DNA from: Gammaproteobacteria bacterium
GTDB lineage: Bacteria > Pseudomonadota > Gammaproteobacteria > Eutrophobiales > Eutrophobiaceae
Assembly: GCA_012103475.1 (NCBI GenBank)
Contig: WLWS01000003.1
Location: forward strand, 525,565 to 589,564
Direction of reading: 5' to 3'
DNA length: 64,000 nt
This document shows, one piece after another, positions 50,935 through 60,300 of the stretch. Numbering within the stretch: the first letter of the stretch is position 1; each line of letters begins with the position of its first letter. The notes under the pieces are model-generated. The model saw only the letters and a program-made list of their open reading frames with translations, was not told where the DNA came from and did not search any database. Position numbers and translations under genes: made by a program.

Positions 50935-51119
50935 TGCATCACCACGTAGTCGTTTGGATTAAAATCACCCGGGTGAATGATGTCGTCGTGGATGAATACA
51001 TAACCAGAATGTTTTCCTGTCTCAACTTCTTTGGCGTTGTTCGCGACAATCGTTCTCTGGCAATAAGGACAATAATGCGAACTCGTAGTCTCCGGTACCG
51101 TTATAGTTTTAGTCAGCAC
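50931..51119 (-). CDS. Small zinc-ribbon-like phage protein
   Basis: GTG start proposed: VLTKTITVPETTSSHYCPYCQRTIVANN...; CPYC plus His; abuts gpN stop and gpP start. Confidence 0.55.
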   Translation of the reverse strand: MLTKTITVPETTSSHYCPYCQRTIVANNAKEVETGKHSGYVFIHDDIIHPGDFNPNDYVVMH

Positions 51120-52305
51120 TGTTGAGCACCTCGAGTTCCGTTCCTCCCACCACAAAGCCGGGATGTCGTAAACTGTTTCTATCAACAATTGCTGCGTCTT
51201 GCGAAGCATCGTTGTAAAGCTTATGCGCTATCACCAATGCTGGTAGCGTGGCAGCCGGTTCATAACCGACAATACGAGCCAAGTCCGCGCCGCGCACTTT
51301 GATGTCGTCAATCATGGCAACTCTGACTGTCTGTAATGCGGAATACGAATTGTCGTCCGTAGTCAGCATTTGTCGCTCAAACTCTACGTCCAATTCGTCG
51401 CGCAACGTGCGTGCATCTCTAAATGAGTCGAATTCAATATCACTGGTCACTCGCGCTGCCTCTATCAGACCGGCTTGCTGAGTGATGTTGATAATTGCTG
51501 TTTGGTTCGCTGCTTGCTGTACACGTGTCGGCGTGCTTGATGGCACGGACGCGAAAGTGTTACCGAAAGTGAATAGTCCTCGATACACGTTCAATGCATC
51601 CAGCGGATCGTCAAACACGCCAGTCACACCTCGCAGCAGCTGAGTGATGTCGTTCGCTAGTGTTGCGGGCGCACGAATCAAGGAAGCTGAATTACTCGAT
51701 AGGGAGTTTGCTTGGCTGAGATATGAGGTGATGTTTGATGGTACCGACGGCGCATCGTTGATCAAGGACACGACTTTGGTTGATAAGTCAGAAAGTAAGC
51801 TATTCGCCGCAGTGCTAATAAACTCCGGTCTTTTTTCGACTGTAAAATTGCTAGTAAATACGCTTTCAATAGTCGTTAAACCACCATCCGCTGAACTCTT
51901 TACAATGGACGGTGTACTGGTTGAGGATGCTGGGGAACTATTCTGGCCAGACTCGACAAAGGTGACACTGAATGTCGCCATGCCGCCTTCACTGGTTGAC
52001 TCTGACACGCGATAGTCTTCGACCGACACTCGGATGCCACCATAGTATGGGTGCTGTAATGTGCCAGGGCCTTTGCCGTCCAGCGCTGATATCAGCGCAT
52101 CGCGAACCACCATGTAGTCCTTACCAATGACCAACAAATCCAGCGTAAAGCGCTTGGCTCGGCGACCGAGATCTTCGACGTATGGTTTGTCTCGCAGCGG
52201 GTACTCGTGCACAGCCAGTCGGCGTCCACCACCAAAGTCTGATCTGCGCGTCACAAACGAGGCATTTCGGAACTTTCCGGCTTGATATTTATCCTTCCAG
52301 GACAT
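51109..52305 (-). CDS. Phage DNA circularisation/tail protein (Mu gpN/gp43-like)
   Basis: MSWKDKYQAGKFRNASFVTRRSDFGGGRRLAVHEYPLRDKPYVEDLGRRAKRFTLDLLVIG. Confidence 0.88.
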   Translation of the reverse strand: MSWKDKYQAGKFRNASFVTRRSDFGGGRRLAVHEYPLRDKPYVEDLGRRAKRFTLDLLVIGKDYMVVRDALISALDGKGPGTLQHPYYGGIRVSVEDYRVSESTSEGGMATFSVTFVESGQNSSPASSTSTPSIVKSSADGGLTTIESVFTSNFTVEKRPEFISTAANSLLSDLSTKVVSLINDAPSVPSNITSYLSQANSLSSNSASLIRAPATLANDITQLLRGVTGVFDDPLDALNVYRGLFTFGNTFASVPSSTPTRVQQAANQTAIINITQQAGLIEAARVTSDIEFDSFRDARTLRDELDVEFERQMLTTDDNSYSALQTVRVAMIDDIKVRGADLARIVGYEPAATLPALVIAHKLYNDASQDAAIVDRNSLRHPGFVVGGTELEVLNSAD

Positions 52306-52342
52306 AGGCTTTTACATCTCACCAACGACAGGAGTCGACTTC

Positions 52343-52540
52343 ATGAAAAGAACTGATACCCTCAGAAAATATGCATTTATTGAAGGTGCAGTTGTTGCGG
52401 CACTAATTGGATATTTCATCATGCCAAATGCTGTTTGGTGGGTTCATATAATTGTGTGGCTATTTTTCTCAAGTGCGTTTTATCATGCATCTATTGAGCA
52501 TGAAGCGAAGGAAAAAATCGTAAATAGTAAAGACCATTAA
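52343..52540 (+). CDS. Small two-TM membrane protein, opposite strand to prophage late genes (moron candidate)
   Basis: MKRTDTLRKYAFIEGAVVAALIGYFIMPNAVWWVHIIVWLFFSSAFYHASIEHEAKEKIV. Confidence 0.6.
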   Translation: MKRTDTLRKYAFIEGAVVAALIGYFIMPNAVWWVHIIVWLFFSSAFYHASIEHEAKEKIVNSKDH

Positions 52541-54147
52541 AAGGCTGCCATCATTGGGCCAGAGTCGATATCTATGTCGACGTCCGGATTCACGGTAGAG
52601 ACACCAACCACCCTCGCTTTACCGTTATCGATTTCAAGTTTAATCGTTCCGCCCACCTCAGTTTGATTTGCACCGGCACCTTGTAACGTTGTCGCTCTGT
52701 TTGTCTGGTCACCGCTTCCAGTTTGATTTTGTGACAACGGAAGTGCTTCACGTATCTTTTTCAAGTTGGGTACCAAATTGACGGCCATGTCTTTGACGCC
52801 GTCCGGTATTAGGTCAATGACTTTGTCGAACAACTTCCCTGGCAAATCAAAGAGCAACTTCAAGGTGTTCATGAACCCTTCGATTAAATCCGTCATATGC
52901 CCAACCATGTCCTCCCAAAACTGCCTGACGGTGGACCAGTTTTTAATAATCAAAATTGCAGCAGCAGCTACTGCCATTGCGACAAAAATAATTGGGTTCG
53001 CCAACATTACGGCCCACATCAGTTTTAGCCCTGCGATTATTGCAGGCAGGGCAATCGTCGCCATGCTTTTCAACGCCATTGCTGTGCCCCAAAGTGACAC
53101 AATCAATTTGGCGCTCAGTATAAAAGCAACAGCAGCCACAATTGATCCATAACCTCCCGTTAAATCAGCGACAAACTTTATGGCCTTTGCAATTCCACTT
53201 AGCATTGAGAAAAGTACTTTCCCAATTTCCCAACTTGCCATGAATGCATCCTGCAAATTGCGGCCAAACTTCTCAGCGATGACATCCAGCTGACCGTTCT
53301 TGGTAAGCACGTCGACCTGCTGAAGCAGGTTTCGAAGCTTTCCTTTCATCCAGTCAAACAAACCAGATCCCATTACTTTCTGTGCGAACTGCGTCCACTG
53401 ATCGGACGCGTTACTAGTCATGCCATCCCAGGTGCTCGACATCTTGTCCATATTGCCCGCGTACTTTTCATTCCAGATAGCCAGAAGCGTTGATTCAATC
53501 ATCTTGCGGCTATTCTTATCAGCAACCTTCACTCGCTCCTCGCCATCTTTACCAGTGAAAACGAAGGCGACGCGATTGCCTTGCACACGCGCTTTAATGC
53601 CCAACTCTTTCAGACGTTCAAACTCGCCGGTACCAGCATCGGCGATGGCTTCAACTGCTTGAATGATTGGTACGTTCATTGCTGCAGCCGTGTCGCCCAG
53701 AGTCCGTAGCATTCCGTTTGTTGGATCAAGTCCAAATGCACGTAACCGAACAAATGCATTAGTAACGGTTTCCAACTCAAATGGCGTGGTCGCCGCAAAA
53801 TCCTCAATCCAGCTCATCGACGCCTGCGCTTTCTCGGATGAACCTTCCGTTGTCTCCAGTATTGTTTGAAAACGTTCAAACATTGCGGCTGTATCAAGGA
53901 ACTGCCGCTTAAAGCCAAAGCCGAGAATGCCGCCCCCTACTAAAGTCAAGCCGGTGAGCTTTTTTAGTTCCTTCGATGTCCCGGACAAATTCTTTGTCAA
54001 CCTGGATGTCGCTGCATTCAAACCGCGAACACGGTTTAATCGACGAATAGTTTTACTCACACGATTGATATCGTTCGTGACTTTACGCAGTGGCGCAGTC
54101 GAACGATTCACAACATCAAATATAAGACTAAGATTCAGATTACTCAT
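52537..54147 (-). CDS. Phage tail tape measure protein
   Basis: FDVVNRSTAPLRKVTNDINRVSKTIRRLN; FQTILETTEGSSEKAQASMSWIEDFAATTPFELETVTNAFVRL; hydrophobic centre. Confidence 0.88.
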   Translation of the reverse strand: MSNLNLSLIFDVVNRSTAPLRKVTNDINRVSKTIRRLNRVRGLNAATSRLTKNLSGTSKELKKLTGLTLVGGGILGFGFKRQFLDTAAMFERFQTILETTEGSSEKAQASMSWIEDFAATTPFELETVTNAFVRLRAFGLDPTNGMLRTLGDTAAAMNVPIIQAVEAIADAGTGEFERLKELGIKARVQGNRVAFVFTGKDGEERVKVADKNSRKMIESTLLAIWNEKYAGNMDKMSSTWDGMTSNASDQWTQFAQKVMGSGLFDWMKGKLRNLLQQVDVLTKNGQLDVIAEKFGRNLQDAFMASWEIGKVLFSMLSGIAKAIKFVADLTGGYGSIVAAVAFILSAKLIVSLWGTAMALKSMATIALPAIIAGLKLMWAVMLANPIIFVAMAVAAAAILIIKNWSTVRQFWEDMVGHMTDLIEGFMNTLKLLFDLPGKLFDKVIDLIPDGVKDMAVNLVPNLKKIREALPLSQNQTGSGDQTNRATTLQGAGANQTEVGGTIKLEIDNGKARVVGVSTVNPDVDIDIDSGPMMAAF

Positions 54148-54540
54148 TAAACCGTTTCACCTGTTCGTGCCAGAAATACAATTCATCAATACCCATTTCC
54201 CACAGCTCGGATGGTGGAAAATGAAAGGTCGCTGCGATATCGCCTAAGAGGTCACTCCAGTTGTTCGGAAAAGCTCTTGTGCGAGAGGTAACTTTCCCAT
54301 GACGCCTATCACATCCTCCATATCCATTTTGTCCATTTGTGCTGGAGTCAGCTCTGAGAAAGCGCCAATCAAATCAATCATGGCGCTCATTTCACCTTCA
54401 CTGATACGCATGGCCCGCATGTGGCGGGCCGTTATCTTCTCCGGGATCTCAACCTCCGATATTTTCTTAGTCGTCGGTTCATCACCTTCACTTGGGATGG
54501 TGATATCGAATGGGTGCTTGAGTGGGTATTTTTCCATCAA
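54140..54540 (-). CDS. Tail assembly chaperone E+E' fusion product made by predicted -1 frameshift at GGGAAAG
   Basis: E frame ...MGKLPLAQELFRTTGVTS*; -1 frame continues VTSRTRAFPNNWSDLLGDIAATFHFPPSELWEMGIDELYFWHEQVKRFNE* (P2 GpE-like), no stop from slip site to 54140. Confidence 0.8.
54244..54540 (-). CDS. Tail assembly chaperone E (Mu gp41-like), zero-frame product
   Basis: HPFDITIPSEGDEPTTKKISEVEIPEKITARHMRAM...FSELTPAQMDKMDMEDVIGVMGKL. Confidence 0.85.
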   Translation of the reverse strand: MMEKYPLKHPFDITIPSEGDEPTTKKISEVEIPEKITARHMRAMRISEGEMSAMIDLIGAFSELTPAQMDKMDMEDVIGVMGKLPLAQELFRTTGVTS

Positions 54541-54896
54541 GCTTCCTCACAGCTCAGACCATGAAAGGTCACCGGCAAATCACCATTTTCATTGGCGGTC
54601 AATTCCAGCGCATTCGACAACCAGGCATTCGACAAGATAAACGTCGCGCCACTATCAGCCTCGAAAGTGATGTTGGTGTCAGTGACTTTACTCAAGGCAT
54701 CCAGACTCACGTCCTTTGCATGTTGAATGGTGGCTTCAATCATAGGAGCGGTCGGCTTTTCCGAAAAACCTCTCACGCCCTGATCCCCCACAACGGGGGC
54801 GCGCTCATTGTTGCCATAATTCAGCTTGGCACCATTGGCGGTGGGAAGGATTTTACCTTCCAGTTTGATGAAGGCTCTGCCGGTTATAGCGCCCAT
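54537..54896 (-). CDS. Phage tail tube protein (Mu gpM-like)
   Basis: GAITGRAFIKLEGKILPTANGAKLNYG...ADSGATFILSNAWLSNALELTANENGDLPVTFHG. Confidence 0.85.
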   Translation of the reverse strand: MGAITGRAFIKLEGKILPTANGAKLNYGNNERAPVVGDQGVRGFSEKPTAPMIEATIQHAKDVSLDALSKVTDTNITFEADSGATFILSNAWLSNALELTANENGDLPVTFHGLSCEEA

Positions 54897-54936
54897 AATG
54901 TCTCTCCTATTTAAACGATTTTTAAGTAGTCTTTAT

Positions 54937-56415
54937 TCAGACAATAAATTGGTTTTTGTTGGCCAGTATGCGGAACTGATTCACCAGATTCGGCTGGTCA
55001 GCGACATTAACGCGGTTGCGATCATCCGAATCAATTTGAACCACTAGCGTGGTCTTGTAATGCTCAATGTCTTCCACCCAGCCGAGGTTCATTTGAGATC
55101 GATATATGCTCAGCAGCTCAGCACGTATTATCGAAGGCGTGGCAATGGCGGCACCGACAGGAATGTTGGCAAACTCACCGTCCTCTCGTAACTTGTGGCG
55201 TGGATACTTGGTGCTAATCAGCGCGATTTTCGCAAAACGAATTCGCTCAAGCGTCTCCGGTGTATTGATGTCCAGATAAGAGGCATCAGGAACAGATGAA
55301 TCGTTCTCCTGGTACATAGTGATCTGTCTTTCAATTAGCACCCGGTTGTCACTGGTCACTGTAAACGTCGCAATGCCGTCATAGAGCAATTGATTGCGTT
55401 CGTTAATATCATTCCGATCAGCAATCGCCGGTGGCAGGATGCTAGGCAGCTGCAGACGCTGCAGTGGTCTTGCCGGATCAGTAATCAGATTGAATGAACC
55501 AATCGCGGCATTCGCTGCCGCCCAGATGTAAGGCAGCTGAGGAGCGATGCCGGTACCAATACAGGTCACGTGTGGACTGTTCCGCGTTTCACCAAAGGTG
55601 CCGGTGGCAGAGTGAGTGCCTCGATAGGCGCAGAAAGCACGGCTGCCTTTTTGCACTGGTGGCTGGAATCGCGTGCCCAGGTCGGTTTCCAATGCCGTCA
55701 AATTCGCCGCATCTGTGTAGGGCATCACGATCTAGTTGTACCACTCATCACCAATTGCTGCGATGGCGGTAGCAACGTCAGGATTCGTGGCACCGTTGGA
55801 CATGGCCACGAAGGTGACCGTCAATCCGGCAGGCAGTACTTCGCCGGTGTAGTAGTTCACTCGGAGGTCGATATCGTTGCCGTGCGTGCCATCGTTTCTC
55901 GCGGTCAAATCGACTTGCGTGTCGTCCACACCATTTACCGCGGCTGTCACTGGTAAATCCGTCGCCGCGGTAATCGCCGCGGCGACGTTGGTTGCTGTGA
56001 CACTGTTAGCTTCACCACTGGCCACGGCCACCTGTACACGCTGTCCGCCGATATACAGATTCAGTGTGCCGGTAGCCGTCACGGCGCCGCCGAAAGTAAT
56101 ATCACCCGTAGCCGCCACACCGGCACCGGCATCGTCCAAGGAAATAAGCCAGGTCTCGGTAAAAGGATTCGCCGCTTTGAATGCCTTTATCATTTCAGCC
56201 AGCATCGAACCACGTCCGCACATGGCTTCGCCTTCTTCGCTACTGGTGACTCTGGTTGGCACCGCTTCTGCAACACTGCCGGTTGCCAGGCGCTGGCCTA
56301 TCAGTAAGACTTTGGATTCAAAGGCACTGGCGTTGGCCAGTTCATTATTTATCTCAACGTAGACGCCAGGGACGCGCAGCGTGGATGGGATGTGGTCAAA
56401 AGCAATCGCGTTCAT
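54937..56415 (-). pseudogene. Phage tail sheath protein (Mu gpL-like) interrupted by in-frame TAG at 55732..55734
   Basis: Both halves are the same frame: ...AIAAIGDEWYN-TAG-IVMPYTDAANLTALETDLGTRF...; 493 codons including stop. Confidence 0.85.
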
Positions 56416-56603
56416 GATTTATTACCCTCTTTCTTGGCTTTCTTTGGTGGCTTGGCAATCTCAACGTCGCCGTCTTTCAAACGTCGCCGCCAGAATGTGT
56501 TTAAAATTTTCTCTTCGCCTTCCGGCGCCAGACGCCGTAGCGTTTGTGGATCACGTGGACAAACAGTGTCGTTCGTCGGTTTTAAAAAGGTGGTTTTATC
56601 CAT
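56412..56603 (-). CDS. DUF2635-like phage protein (Mu gp38)
   Basis: FLKPTNDTVCPRDPQTLRRLAPEGEE...TFWRRRLKDGDVEI. Confidence 0.85.
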   Translation of the reverse strand: MDKTTFLKPTNDTVCPRDPQTLRRLAPEGEEKILNTFWRRRLKDGDVEIAKPPKKAKKEGNKS

Positions 56604-56615
56604 GTTTACTCTCTC

Positions 56616-57194
56616 TTAAAAGTGAAGGTCTTCGATGTCAGTTTCGATATCAATCTGACCATCAGCCGTGGTCATGTCGGTCTCGGCGTTGAACTGCTTA
56701 AAGTCTTTCAAGGTATCCGGATCGATGGTGGACACCAGCTGCATGTTCGGCATAAAGAACGTGGCCGCATAAATCGTGGCATTCAAATCGAAAGTGAGTT
56801 CGTTGAATAGATTTCCTATCCTGTCGAATTTCAATGTGCCGATATCGTCAACTGTAAAAGCGTCAAGCACGCTCACGGCATTCTCTAATAACTCATAGGC
56901 GCCGATTTGTGATTCGTTGCCGTGACGCCTGTCCATTTCTTTTGCATGGTCGGTGACCGTGAAGAGATCAAAACGACCTTTCATTCGGGTCTGATCAGTA
57001 TTGCCTTTATCAGCACTGATGAAGGCGAGGTACAAGCCAGGGGCGCGCTGCAAAAGTCGCTCAAGGATCTGTCTGGAGAAAGTGCCCGGTATCGACAGAC
57101 ACTCTCTGATAACCAGCTGGCCGTCTTTGGACATGAAGTTATCCTTCAGCTTTTCGATACAGGCGTCTTCAACTTTTAGAATCACTGACATCAA
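56616..57194 (-). CDS. Mu gp37-like phage protein
   Basis: RAPGLYLAFISADKG...RFDLFTVTDHAKEMDRRHGNESQIGAYELLENAVSVL; position between gp36 and gp38. Confidence 0.8.
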   Translation of the reverse strand: MMSVILKVEDACIEKLKDNFMSKDGQLVIRECLSIPGTFSRQILERLLQRAPGLYLAFISADKGNTDQTRMKGRFDLFTVTDHAKEMDRRHGNESQIGAYELLENAVSVLDAFTVDDIGTLKFDRIGNLFNELTFDLNATIYAATFFMPNMQLVSTIDPDTLKDFKQFNAETDMTTADGQIDIETDIEDLHF

Positions 57195-57610
57195 ATGAAC
57201 CCTGTGTCCTTTCGGTCGAAGACATTGCTGCCACCTTCAAACTCGACAGTATCTTTCGATGCGGCCTTATCACCGCTCGTGTCAATGCCTATGTCAATTT
57301 TGCCTTGTGCAATCAGTTTTAAATCTCTGATGGCATCGTCATACTCCTGACGAATATTCTCAGGTCGATGCTTGTCGTAGAGCGAGTACCGTGCCAGCTG
57401 ACAAGCGATACGTACCAGGTTCTTCGACACTGGCGATATCGGCAGGCTATAACGCGCACCAACATGACCGTCAATGATGCCTTCGGCATCTTGTATGGCA
57501 CGGTTCAGCGTCGTCGTGACTATTTCGCCGATATTCTCTTTGTCGGTGAGCGTAATGATTTCGTCTTCACCGAATCGGTCAATTAAATCTTGTTCAATGC
57601 AGTAAGGCAT
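57191..57610 (-). CDS. DUF1320/Mu gp36-like phage protein
   Basis: YCIEQDLIDRFGEDEIITLTD...AEGIIDGHVGARYSLPISPVSKNLVRIACQLARYSLYD. Confidence 0.88.
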   Translation of the reverse strand: MPYCIEQDLIDRFGEDEIITLTDKENIGEIVTTTLNRAIQDAEGIIDGHVGARYSLPISPVSKNLVRIACQLARYSLYDKHRPENIRQEYDDAIRDLKLIAQGKIDIGIDTSGDKAASKDTVEFEGGSNVFDRKDTGFI

Positions 57611-57895
57611 TAATGTCCGCCGTCTGATGAAATGTATATGCGAATTTGCTCGTGCAGTGTTTCTGGCATTGACGTCACGATCTCGACCTCCGGTTCGTAC
57701 TTCTCGCCCTCTGTGCCACCAGACACCTTGATGCCTGTAACAAGTCCACTGACCGACTCATCATCTTTGGTGATGCCAGCAGGCACAGTCCATGTCGCCG
57801 TTGTAATGTCAGCACACTGCAGCTCTTTAGCGCTCCATTTGACGTAGTACCACTTAGCACTGCCTGGATGTTTTGCTGGTGCATTTCGAATCACG
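57610..57895 (-). CDS. Small phage structural protein (start approximate)
   Basis: ...WYYVKWSAKELQCADITTATWTVPAGITKDDESVSGLVTGIKVSGGTEGEKYEPEVEIVTS; ORF-track start overlaps upstream gene. Confidence 0.6.
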
Positions 57896-58400
57896 CTGCC
57901 GTTGCACCCTTCACACGAATTAAGCTCGCATCGGCATTGACTGCTGAGGCCGCTGCGCTGATAACGCGCTTCACCCATATAGCCTTATGTTCACCGGCAG
58001 GAATGTCGCCGATGGCCAGCGAACTGCCTTCGCCGTTTGCCTGGCTAAAGACGACACCAGCCGGGGCAGTCGATTCATCGGCTATCGTTTGCTCGATGCC
58101 GTTCACCGCGCTGGTACCAAGTCCAATTTCTTCATCGGTATCAACGCTCGGCGTTTCGGTTTGAACCCATACTTCTGCCCCTTGAAGAGTCAGCGAGCCA
58201 TGATTGTTCTTGACATAAAAACAGCGATACTCGGTGTCACCGGCATCGGCTTCATCGCCATCGACTACATCGAAAAGATTGCTGACCGTGGCGGCGACAA
58301 TTTCAACCGAACTTATCGCGCCACCGAGAGCAGCATCTGGAACGGCGTTCGCGGCACCACCTGATAAATGAAAGTCAATGTCTCCAGCTACTATTGGCAT
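57891..58400 (-). CDS. Phage virion-associated protein of unknown function
   Basis: DIDFHLSGGAANAVPDAALGGAISSVEI; position between capsid and tail genes. Confidence 0.65.
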   Translation of the reverse strand: MPIVAGDIDFHLSGGAANAVPDAALGGAISSVEIVAATVSNLFDVVDGDEADAGDTEYRCFYVKNNHGSLTLQGAEVWVQTETPSVDTDEEIGLGTSAVNGIEQTIADESTAPAGVVFSQANGEGSSLAIGDIPAGEHKAIWVKRVISAAASAVNADASLIRVKGATAA

Positions 58401-58408
58401 ACTTGCTC

Positions 58409-59992
58409 CTAGTGTGTGTTATGCACGCGTTGTTCAACCGGCGCATTCATGCGTCGGTTTTCAGGGTTTGAGAAAGTGCGGACCTCTGCAGGCACGATCA
58501 GAATAGTTATCGGTGCCAACTGTTGGCCATCGACTGACCACTGAAGCGTTAAGCTATTCTCAGTCATGCTGAGAGTGTCCCAACGTAAATCCGCATCGGC
58601 ACTAACATTGGTCAGCACATCCCATTGTGTATTGAGTTCACCGAGCACGGCGTTGGCTATGTCGTTGCGTATATCCAGATCGGAAGTGATGTGCTGCAGA
58701 ATGTTCCATCGCATGTCGAGACTCGAGACGATTGCCTGATGAATATCCCAACGAAGGTCTAAGTCAGCTTGCGCATTATTTAAGACATTCCAACCAAGCT
58801 GCATGTCCTGGCTAACGGTCAGGCCGATGTTCCACTGCGCTTCCAAATCAGCGGTGACCGCATTAAAGACGTCCCAGGACAGCGTCGTGTCCTGCACAGC
58901 GTGCATAATCAAGTCCCAGGCTATTTGCACATCCTGCTCAACCGCATTAAGAATGTCATGCCGCAAATCCACGTCACTGATGGCGTTATTTAGAATCGCG
59001 TGTCGTATATCTAAATCACTGATGACATCGGTCAAGCCAACCGAGACGTATTCATCAGAACCAATGTCCCAACTGCTTCGAGTCTCACCATCAAAGTCGA
59101 CGGAGAAGGGAAAATCGGAAACAGCACTTAAGTCGGTGCCGTTGCCTTTCCATAAAGTGTCACTCGCATCCAAGTGAAAGTCATCACTTGCTTCATCTAC
59201 GAATGTGGGGTTACCGGTCTGCGCGTTGCTACCAGGAGCATCGCTTGATATGTCCGAAGCGTTATAATCGGACGCGGAATTGAATGTGCCACTGAAACCG
59301 TTTGCACTGGCGAGGCCCTGTGATTCATAGCCATTATTGACTACGTGAATATTTGAGCTATTCGTATAAAACCCGGTTAAACAATTAATAGCAGTATTGT
59401 TATACCAATACATCACCGCACTACTGCCTGTATTTCGGTATCCAACCATCCCTGTGTAAATGAAGTCATAAACAAAACAATTCCGAATTGTCCCTCTGGT
59501 ATCAGAATCGACGTTTTCTATACCCATCGACCCGTTACCGTTGCCGGAATTAATACCAGATTTTATAACTAAGCCATCTAGAACAATGTTTGAGCCTGAT
59601 GATTGTGACGCTATTTGAACGCCGTCTCTGGGGCTTGTCCCCGAAGTCTTAATTGGCTGTACTTGTATTTTCTCAACAGTGACATTCTGATCTTGTATTC
59701 TCAAGCACCTATCACCAGAACTGCACTCTAGACGATAAGTCGATGACGAATACGGTATCTGCGCTTCGGCTCCTGCTGCTGGCCGAATTACCAGGTTCCG
59801 AATTGCGTCAGTTACCATCCCATTAATAGCGACGGCTGAGGTATCGGAAAATGCTTCGCAGGTGCAAATAACATTCTCATCGTTGGAGACAAGATCGGCA
59901 CCAGCCGCACCAAAGTTATCCGCCTCGGCGGCACTAAGACTGGCATAGTCCCCGCCTGATGACGCAACGATTATGTTGACCGCTGTAGGCAT
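58409..59992 (-). CDS. Phage protein: right-handed beta-helix-like domain plus C-terminal 14-residue tandem repeats
   Basis: N-term NIIVASSGGDYASLSAAEAD...NIVLDGLVIKSG...GTIRNCFVYDF; C-term repeats xxDLDLRWDILNxx. Confidence 0.75.
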   Translation of the reverse strand: MPTAVNIIVASSGGDYASLSAAEADNFGAAGADLVSNDENVICTCEAFSDTSAVAINGMVTDAIRNLVIRPAAGAEAQIPYSSSTYRLECSSGDRCLRIQDQNVTVEKIQVQPIKTSGTSPRDGVQIASQSSGSNIVLDGLVIKSGINSGNGNGSMGIENVDSDTRGTIRNCFVYDFIYTGMVGYRNTGSSAVMYWYNNTAINCLTGFYTNSSNIHVVNNGYESQGLASANGFSGTFNSASDYNASDISSDAPGSNAQTGNPTFVDEASDDFHLDASDTLWKGNGTDLSAVSDFPFSVDFDGETRSSWDIGSDEYVSVGLTDVISDLDIRHAILNNAISDVDLRHDILNAVEQDVQIAWDLIMHAVQDTTLSWDVFNAVTADLEAQWNIGLTVSQDMQLGWNVLNNAQADLDLRWDIHQAIVSSLDMRWNILQHITSDLDIRNDIANAVLGELNTQWDVLTNVSADADLRWDTLSMTENSLTLQWSVDGQQLAPITILIVPAEVRTFSNPENRRMNAPVEQRVHNTH

Positions 59993-60300
59993 TAAACAAC
60001 CGCTCCAGTAATACCGGTCTTCGCCTTGATGGCGTCATAAAGAGCAAGCTTAATGCTTTGATAAACTGAGTTCCCTTGTGCGGCATAACTCTCAGCCGCA
60101 GTGATAGCATCGATGGTTTCTTGCCCCGCTAATCTGATCATGTTATTCGGGTTGACAGGAACAAATACTCCAGCGTCCATATACCCCTCATCGTAGGAGA
60201 TATGTATCTCGTTTAATTCATGATCAATAGCGTGAGAATTAATCTCAAGCGTGTTTACCGTGATGGTTTTTTCAAGTGAGGCATCAAGTGTTAATGGCAT
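59992..60300 (-). CDS. Phage protein of unknown function
   Basis: 102-aa ORF in co-directional, overlapping prophage operon. Confidence 0.6.
   Translation of the reverse strand: MPLTLDASLEKTITVNTLEINSHAIDHELNEIHISYDEGYMDAGVFVPVNPNNMIRLAGQETIDAITAAESYAAQGNSVYQSIKLALYDAIKAKTGITGAVV

Noticed and set aside
51109-51209. Upstream part of ORF 50931..51209 as coding
   Set aside because: Overlaps the end of gpN; a GTG start at 51119 removes most of the overlap.
52537-54147. Possible frameshift in the tape measure gene
   Set aside because: The ORF is continuous from N-terminal tape motifs to the C-terminus; small plus-strand ORFs there are antisense noise.
58530-59030. Repeat-rich DNA considered as a CRISPR or minisatellite
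   Set aside because: The periodicity is at the protein level (14 aa), nucleotide copies are divergent and there are no identical repeats with unique spacers.
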